64,000 nt of DNA, from assembly GCA_004560375.1 (NCBI GenBank), contig SFVC01000012.1, forward strand, positions 9,794-73,793, given 5' to 3'. The DNA is from a bacterium (lineage in GTDB: Bacteria > Bacillota > Clostridia > Oscillospirales > Oscillospiraceae). The notes beneath the pieces are model-generated. The model was not told where the DNA came from. It saw only the letters and a list, made by a program, of their open reading frames with translations, and ran no database searches. The stretch's first letter is position 1. The number at the start of each line of letters is the position of its first letter. The translations under genes and the position numbers were made by a program. This document shows positions 60,330-64,000 of the stretch, in pieces.

Positions 60330-61139
60330 TTATGAGGGTTGTTGAACTATAAAACCGTCCAATATTTGGATCAGGGCGGTGTGGGCCTCCTCCATGCTGT
60401 TGTCAGACATACACTTTACAGCGGTAGGGATGCCGTTCAGGGAAACAACGCCGAGGCTGTAGAAGGAGTCGGATGAACCCGCCCTTGGGGTATAGGCCTC
60501 CATAATCTGGGCCGTCAAGCCATTGGAGGTGGTATAGACGTCTTGGCTTACTTCGGCGTTCTCCGGGAATTTGAGGCCAAAAAGGGTGTCGTCCAACTCC
60601 GGCCACAGATCGGTCATGCGGTCGGTATAGAGGTAGCTGTCCAAAATAATATTGACATCGCCGAGTTCAAAAAGGCCGTAGGTCGTGACATGGGAGAGGT
60701 CGGGGCAGATATACATAAAAAACTTGCCGACTTTCCCATCCCGCTTGTCGTAAAAAAGGTCGGCGGGGGCGTTGTCCAGCACCGGATTGTCCATCAGGTT
60801 GACGCCGACAAAATCTTCCGCCTCCTGCCAGGAGTTGAACACCTCGAGGTGGTACGGCTTGATCTCCAAGGCTTTGATCTTGTCGGAGAGGCTGTCATAC
60901 GGGATATAGGCGACGCCTCCCCGCACAGAAGTGAACCCATTGTCCTCGTCCACAAAGCGCACACCGAACTGGTTGACGGCGGCGGCGGTGCCGATGAGGG
61001 CCAGGCACAGGCAGGCGGCGATGAGCCCCGCGCGGGCCAGCTTGGGCAGGCGGCACTTGGCGGGCGCGTCAAAATCGGCCTCCTCGATGAGGTCGGGGGG
61101 CAGATCGGTCATGAGGTTCAATACGTCCTCTTTTTTCAC
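60330..61139 (-). CDS. Putative anti-sigma factor, single-TM membrane protein
   Basis: A 269-aa protein translationally coupled (GTGA) to the upstream ECF sigma gene. The N-terminal ~45 residues are cytoplasmic ('KKEDVLNLMTDLPPDLIEEADF'). One TM segment (about residues 48-66) and an extracellular domain with 'VRFVDEDNGFTSVRGGVAYIPYDSLSDKIKALEIKPYHLEVFNSWQEAEDFVGVNLM' follow. The 'W-x-E-A-x-x-F-x-G' part recalls DUF4367/DUF4179-type clostridial anti-sigma partners. No zinc-anti-sigma HxxxCxxC motif is present. GTG start with AAGGAGGG 8 nt upstream. Confidence 0.7.
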   Translation of the reverse strand: MKKEDVLNLMTDLPPDLIEEADFDAPAKCRLPKLARAGLIAACLCLALIGTAAAVNQFGVRFVDEDNGFTSVRGGVAYIPYDSLSDKIKALEIKPYHLEVFNSWQEAEDFVGVNLMDNPVLDNAPADLFYDKRDGKVGKFFMYICPDLSHVTTYGLFELGDVNIILDSYLYTDRMTDLWPELDDTLFGLKFPENAEVSQDVYTTSNGLTAQIMEAYTPRAGSSDSFYSLGVVSLNGIPTAVKCMSDNSMEEAHTALIQILDGFIVQQPS

Positions 61140-61684
61140 AGAAAACCCTCCTTTTGCAGTTGTGCGCGCAGCCTGTTCCGGGTGCGGAACAGGACGCTTT
61201 TGGTTTTGCTCACGCTCCAGCCCAGGCGGCGGGCGGCGTCCTCCACCCGGTCGCCGTACCAGTAGCGGCGCAGGAAGGCGGCGCGGATCTCCTTTGGCTG
61301 GGCACGGAGGAAACGGGCGACGGCGTCCAGCAGGGCGCGGCGGGCGGCCTCCTCCTCCGGGCCGTCCCCCGGGGGCAGGCAGGAGACCAGCTCCAGGGCC
61401 GCCTCGTCCACCGTGGGCGGGCGGCGGCTGTTCTCCCGGCCCAGGGCCAGGGCCCGGTGGCGGACGATGGCCGCCAGCCAGCCCTTGAAATGCTCCGGCT
61501 GGGCGGGCGGGATGGCCCGCCACACCGCCAGAAAGCTGTCGTTGAGGCACTCGTCCACGTCCCGGGGGTCGGACAGGAGGCGGGACGCCACGGCGCGGCA
61601 GTAGGGGCCGTATTGGGAGTTTAGGGCGGGGATCGCGTCCTCCGAGCGGGCGGAGAACAGGGCAATGAGCTCAGGATCCGTCAT
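61136..61684 (-). CDS. ECF-type RNA polymerase sigma factor
   Basis: A 182-aa sigma factor with region 2 ('AIPALNSQYGPYCRAVASRLLSDPRDVDECLNDSFLAVWRAIPP') and region 4 ('LRAQPKEIRAAFLRRYWYGDRVEDAARRLGWSVSKTKSVLFRTRNRL'). It probably answers an envelope signal through the membrane protein encoded next. I chose ATG at 61684, with AAAGGAAG upstream, over a longer frame to 61738. Confidence 0.85.
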   Translation of the reverse strand: MTDPELIALFSARSEDAIPALNSQYGPYCRAVASRLLSDPRDVDECLNDSFLAVWRAIPPAQPEHFKGWLAAIVRHRALALGRENSRRPPTVDEAALELVSCLPPGDGPEEEAARRALLDAVARFLRAQPKEIRAAFLRRYWYGDRVEDAARRLGWSVSKTKSVLFRTRNRLRAQLQKEGFL

Positions 61685-61912
61685 GGCGTCACTTCCTTTC
61701 CGGGGCGGGAACCGGTTCCTGTCTCTATAGAGTGCCATTTGGGGCGGTTGGTTGCAGGTGTTCGTAAAAAAATTTCCCGCCGGGGCTCTGACTGATTATA
61801 CCGCACAAGGACTGCGGGGGAAAGCTCCCCGCGGGACAGCCCGCCGCCTGAGGGGCGGGCGGTTCCAAAACCGCCGCAAGGGCGGGGGCCTGTTTTCGTG
61901 CAAAATCCCAGC

Positions 61913-61941
61913 TTGCAACTTCCACCGGCTTCTGGTATGAT
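61913..61941 (+). promoter_or_regulatory. Promoter of the uracil permease leader
   Basis: TTGCAA (61913-61918), N17, TATGAT (61936-61941). Bases 61739-61912 show no gene. Confidence 0.72.
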
Positions 61942-61968
61942 AGGTCGAACGCAAAGGAGGGGAACGAG

Positions 61969-62037
61969 ATGCGCCAGCTTACGCCGCTGTTTTTCAAAGC
62001 GCCCGGCCGGGGGTGTGCTGTTCCCTTTTCCCCGTGA
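61969..62037 (+). CDS. Putative 22-aa leader peptide of the uracil permease gene
   Basis: A short ORF (MRQLTPLFFKAPGRGCAVPF plus two residues) has a strong AAAGGAGGGG site at proper spacing, starts about 20 nt after the predicted transcript start, and its stop falls 2 nt before a terminator hairpin. This is the layout of transcription-attenuation leaders. Codons are not enriched for one amino acid, so if it regulates, it may work through RNA polymerase-ribosome coupling as in pyrBI. Expression is unproven. Confidence 0.5.
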   Translation: MRQLTPLFFKAPGRGCAVPFSP

Positions 62038-62039
62038 TG

Positions 62040-62077
62040 GAGACAATCGCCGTTTTCGGTGGTTGTCTCTTTTTTTT
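62040..62077 (+). terminator. Attenuator-type terminator in the permease leader
   Basis: GAGACAA..CGCC pairs with GGTGG..TTGTCTC, followed by eight Ts, 44 nt upstream of the permease start and on the same transcript. Confidence 0.8.
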
Positions 62078-62120
62078 GCGCGGAGCTGTAGCATCATAGT
62101 TGAAAGGGAGAGAGTAGAGT

Positions 62121-63515
62121 ATGACAAATCAGGAACCCGTCCGCGACGCCCGCACCCTGGGCGTGCCCAAAATGCTGCTTTTGGGCCTTCAGCATATGTT
62201 CGCCATGTTCGGGGCCACCGTGCTGGTGCCCATTCTGGTGAACAACTACGGCCTGCCCCTGTCCATCCAGACCACCCTGTTCTTCGCCGGCATCGGCACC
62301 CTGTTCTTCCACGTGTGCACCCGGCTGAAGGTGCCCGCCTTTCTGGGCTCCTCCTTCGCCTTCCTGGGGGGCTTTGAGGCGGTGTCCAAGCTGGACTCCG
62401 GCAAGTACGCCGCCATGGAGGCGTCGGAAAAGCTGCAATACGCCTGCGGCGGCATCGTGGTGGCCGGCCTGCTGTATGTCATCCTGGCGGGCGTCATCAA
62501 GCTGGTGGGTGTGAAGAAGGTCATGCGCTTCCTGCCCCCGGTGGTGACCGGGCCCATCATCATCCTGATTGGGTTGAACCTGGCCCCCTCCGCCGTCAAC
62601 AACGCCAAGACCTGCTGGTGGCTGGCCCTGGTGGCCATGGCCATCATCATCGTGGCCAACATCTGGGGCAAGGGCATGATTAAAATCATCCCCATCCTGC
62701 TGGGCGTGGTGGGCTCCTACGTCATCGCCGTCGTCGCCAACGCCATGGGAGCCCAGGCCTGGGACTTCAGCGGCGCAGAGCCCGTCAAGGTCGCCCTGAT
62801 GAACTTCACCAGCGTGGCCCAGTCCAGCCCCATCGGGCTCCAGCCCTTCTTCACCGACTTCGGCGGCTCCATCGCCAAGTTTGACCTGACCTCCATCCTG
62901 GTGATGGCCCCCATCGCCATTGCCGCCATGATGGAGCACATCGGCGATATGTCCGCCATCTCCGCCACCGTGGGCGAGGACTTCCTCTCCGACCCCGGCC
63001 TGCACCGCACCCTCATCGGCGACGGCATCGCCACCTCTCTGTCCGCCCTGTTCGGCGGCCCCGCCAACACCACCTACGGCGAGAACACCGGCGTGCTGGT
63101 GCTGTCCAAGGTGTACGACCCCAAGGTCATCCGGCTGGCGGCTATCTACGCCCTGGTGCTGTCCTTCAGCCCCATGTTCGCAGCGGTGGTGAACTCCATG
63201 CCGGCGGCCATTGTGGGCGGCGTGTCCTTCATCCTGTACGGTATGATCTCCGCCATCGGCGTGCGAAACGTGGTGGAGAACCGGGTGGACTTCACCAACT
63301 CCCGGAACCTCATCATTGCCGCCGTCATCCTGGTATGCGGCCTGGGCTTCTCCGGCGGGCTCACCTTTGAGGTGGGCGGCGCATCCATCACCCTGACGGC
63401 CCTGGCCATCGCCGCCCTGGCGGGCATCATCCTCAACGCCATCCTGCCCGGCAAGGACTACGAGTTCGGCTCCGACGTCACCGACGGGCGGTCGGCGGAC
63501 TTTGGGCGGTATTGA
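62121..63515 (+). CDS. uraA: Uracil permease (NCS2 family, UraA-like)
   Basis: A 464-aa symporter with about 14 TM segments. 'GLQHMFAMFGATVLVPIL' and 'FLGSSFAFLGGFEAV' are NCS2 N-terminal motifs. 'AAMMEHIGDMSAISATVGEDF' holds the conserved Glu of TM8 and 'GGPANTTYGENTGVLVLSKVYDP' the TM10 Glu typical of uracil transporters rather than xanthine carriers. The leader has a short ORF and terminator, so pyrimidine-dependent attenuation is likely; no PyrR-binding loop was recognised. Confidence 0.92.
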   Translation: MTNQEPVRDARTLGVPKMLLLGLQHMFAMFGATVLVPILVNNYGLPLSIQTTLFFAGIGTLFFHVCTRLKVPAFLGSSFAFLGGFEAVSKLDSGKYAAMEASEKLQYACGGIVVAGLLYVILAGVIKLVGVKKVMRFLPPVVTGPIIILIGLNLAPSAVNNAKTCWWLALVAMAIIIVANIWGKGMIKIIPILLGVVGSYVIAVVANAMGAQAWDFSGAEPVKVALMNFTSVAQSSPIGLQPFFTDFGGSIAKFDLTSILVMAPIAIAAMMEHIGDMSAISATVGEDFLSDPGLHRTLIGDGIATSLSALFGGPANTTYGENTGVLVLSKVYDPKVIRLAAIYALVLSFSPMFAAVVNSMPAAIVGGVSFILYGMISAIGVRNVVENRVDFTNSRNLIIAAVILVCGLGFSGGLTFEVGGASITLTALAIAALAGIILNAILPGKDYEFGSDVTDGRSADFGRY

Positions 63516-63540
63516 GTTCGGTAGATAGCATTGCGGGAAA

Positions 63541-63576
63541 GGCCCCCCTGCCAATGGCAGGGGGGCCTCAGTTTTT
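63541..63576. terminator. Bidirectional terminator after uraA
   Basis: A 12-bp perfect stem GGCCCCCCTGCC/GGCAGGGGGGCC with an AAT loop and TTTTT, between convergent genes. Confidence 0.85.
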
Positions 63577-64000
63577 ACTTTAGCAGGCTGGCTGTTGCCA
63601 TCGTATTGGAAACAGTCATCATGGTATAAAGCATAGAAATAGCAAAAGAGCCGACATAGATTTTACCTGTTTCCTTGAAAAACCGCTGTGTCACAATTGT
63701 ACCCACAGGGATCAGAACCAGCAATGGGAACAGATTAACAATTCGCATAGAGTTAAACGCAAAGGTTCCATTTACAACGATCCCAAAATACTGGATAAAA
63801 ATCAGTACTGCAATTCCAGCAATATTGGATACACAGCTTAGTACGGTTACCTTCCAAGGTGCCCGGCCTTCGATGCGGTTCCCTCCATTCACAAGCATGG
63901 AGTTTACCAGATAGAACAGCGCAAAGAATGGGAAATATGCCACCGCGTAAAGGATCTTCTGCACGTTGAATACACGCATAGCAACCATCCAAATGCGGAA
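63575..64000 (-). CDS. Membrane protein, C-terminal fragment
   Basis: The last ~141 residues of a gene entering from the right edge; the frame stays open to position 64000, so an apparent ATG at 63988 is probably internal. It shows four TM segments ('ILYAVAYFPFFALFYLVNSML', 'VSNIAGIAVLIFIQYFGIVV', 'LFPLLVLIPVGTIVTQRFF', a last one near the C-terminus). The pattern recalls the membrane domain of some clostridial alpha/beta-hydrolase-membrane fusions, with low certainty. GC content is markedly lower than in the rest of the window, which suggests transfer. Confidence 0.65.
   Translation of the reverse strand, partial: FRIWMVAMRVFNVQKILYAVAYFPFFALFYLVNSMLVNGGNRIEGRAPWKVTVLSCVSNIAGIAVLIFIQYFGIVVNGTFAFNSMRIVNLFPLLVLIPVGTIVTQRFFKETGKIYVGSFAISMLYTMMTVSNTMATASLLK

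Overview
The window is a 64-kb stretch of a GC-rich, spore-forming member of the Firmicutes, most likely an Oscillospiraceae-type gut clostridium (Flavonifractor, Lawsonibacter or Intestinimonas-like). This is inferred from several things read in the sequence: a spoIIAA-spoIIAB-sigF operon, a clostridial-type thiolase/CoA-transferase operon, MurT-GatD, a divergent clostridial topoisomerase pair, a CIRCE operator and low-GC-type promoters inside a high-GC genome. No rRNA, tRNA, CRISPR array or insertion sequence was recognised. Both window edges cut genes.

Layout. 0-8.4 kb: an edge fragment of a winged-helix/PfkB kinase, a small zinc-ribbon protein, a parvulin-type foldase lipoprotein, a ParB-like protein, the thl-ctfA-ctfB operon (acetoacetyl-CoA and butyrate-type metabolism), and a secreted transglutaminase-like/SLH surface protein split by a 53-nt poly-C tract. 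8.4-14.9 kb: a P-type cation ATPase behind a probable yybP-ykoY manganese riboswitch, shikimate kinase, a DEAD-box helicase carrying a palindromic repeat inside its coding sequence, and a metallophosphoesterase. 15-16.2 kb: an XRE repressor and a divergent 84-aa protein enclosed by two inverted ~290-bp repeats. 16.2-28.5 kb: mnmG, an AAC(6')-like acetyltransferase, murT-gatD (GatD lacks its glutaminase residues), an ElaA-like acetyltransferase, a MacB-type ABC transporter, htpG under CIRCE control, and murA. 28.7-30 kb: a YycJ-like hydrolase and rlmH.

30.18-43.22 kb: a compact, single-strand contractile-phage cluster resembling the PBSX xkd genes. It has terminase, capsid, portal, protease, connectors, sheath, tube, a frameshifted tail chaperone and baseplate. 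It has no integrase, repressor, replication genes, recognisable long tape measure, tail fibre or lysis gene. It sits between housekeeping genes (rlmH and mreB) with host-like GC and could be a domesticated particle such as a gene-transfer-agent-like or PBSX-like element. It is followed by a strongly promoted, ~300-nt structured non-coding RNA.

43.7-64 kb: a small unknown protein, mreB, a divergent type IIA topoisomerase whose B and A subunits are separated by two tandem secreted paralogues and a membrane protein, a YitT transporter-like protein, a lipoprotein, glnS, the spoIIA operon, an ECF sigma factor with its putative anti-sigma partner, and a uracil permease behind a leader ORF plus terminator (attenuator). 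The window ends in a lower-GC membrane-protein gene.

The most interesting items are the domesticated phage cluster with its -1 frameshift, the glutaminase-dead GatD, the repeat-bounded XRE divergon, the AAC(6')-like gene, the structured ncRNA and the riboswitch/attenuator leaders. All identifications come from reading motifs; no database search was possible.
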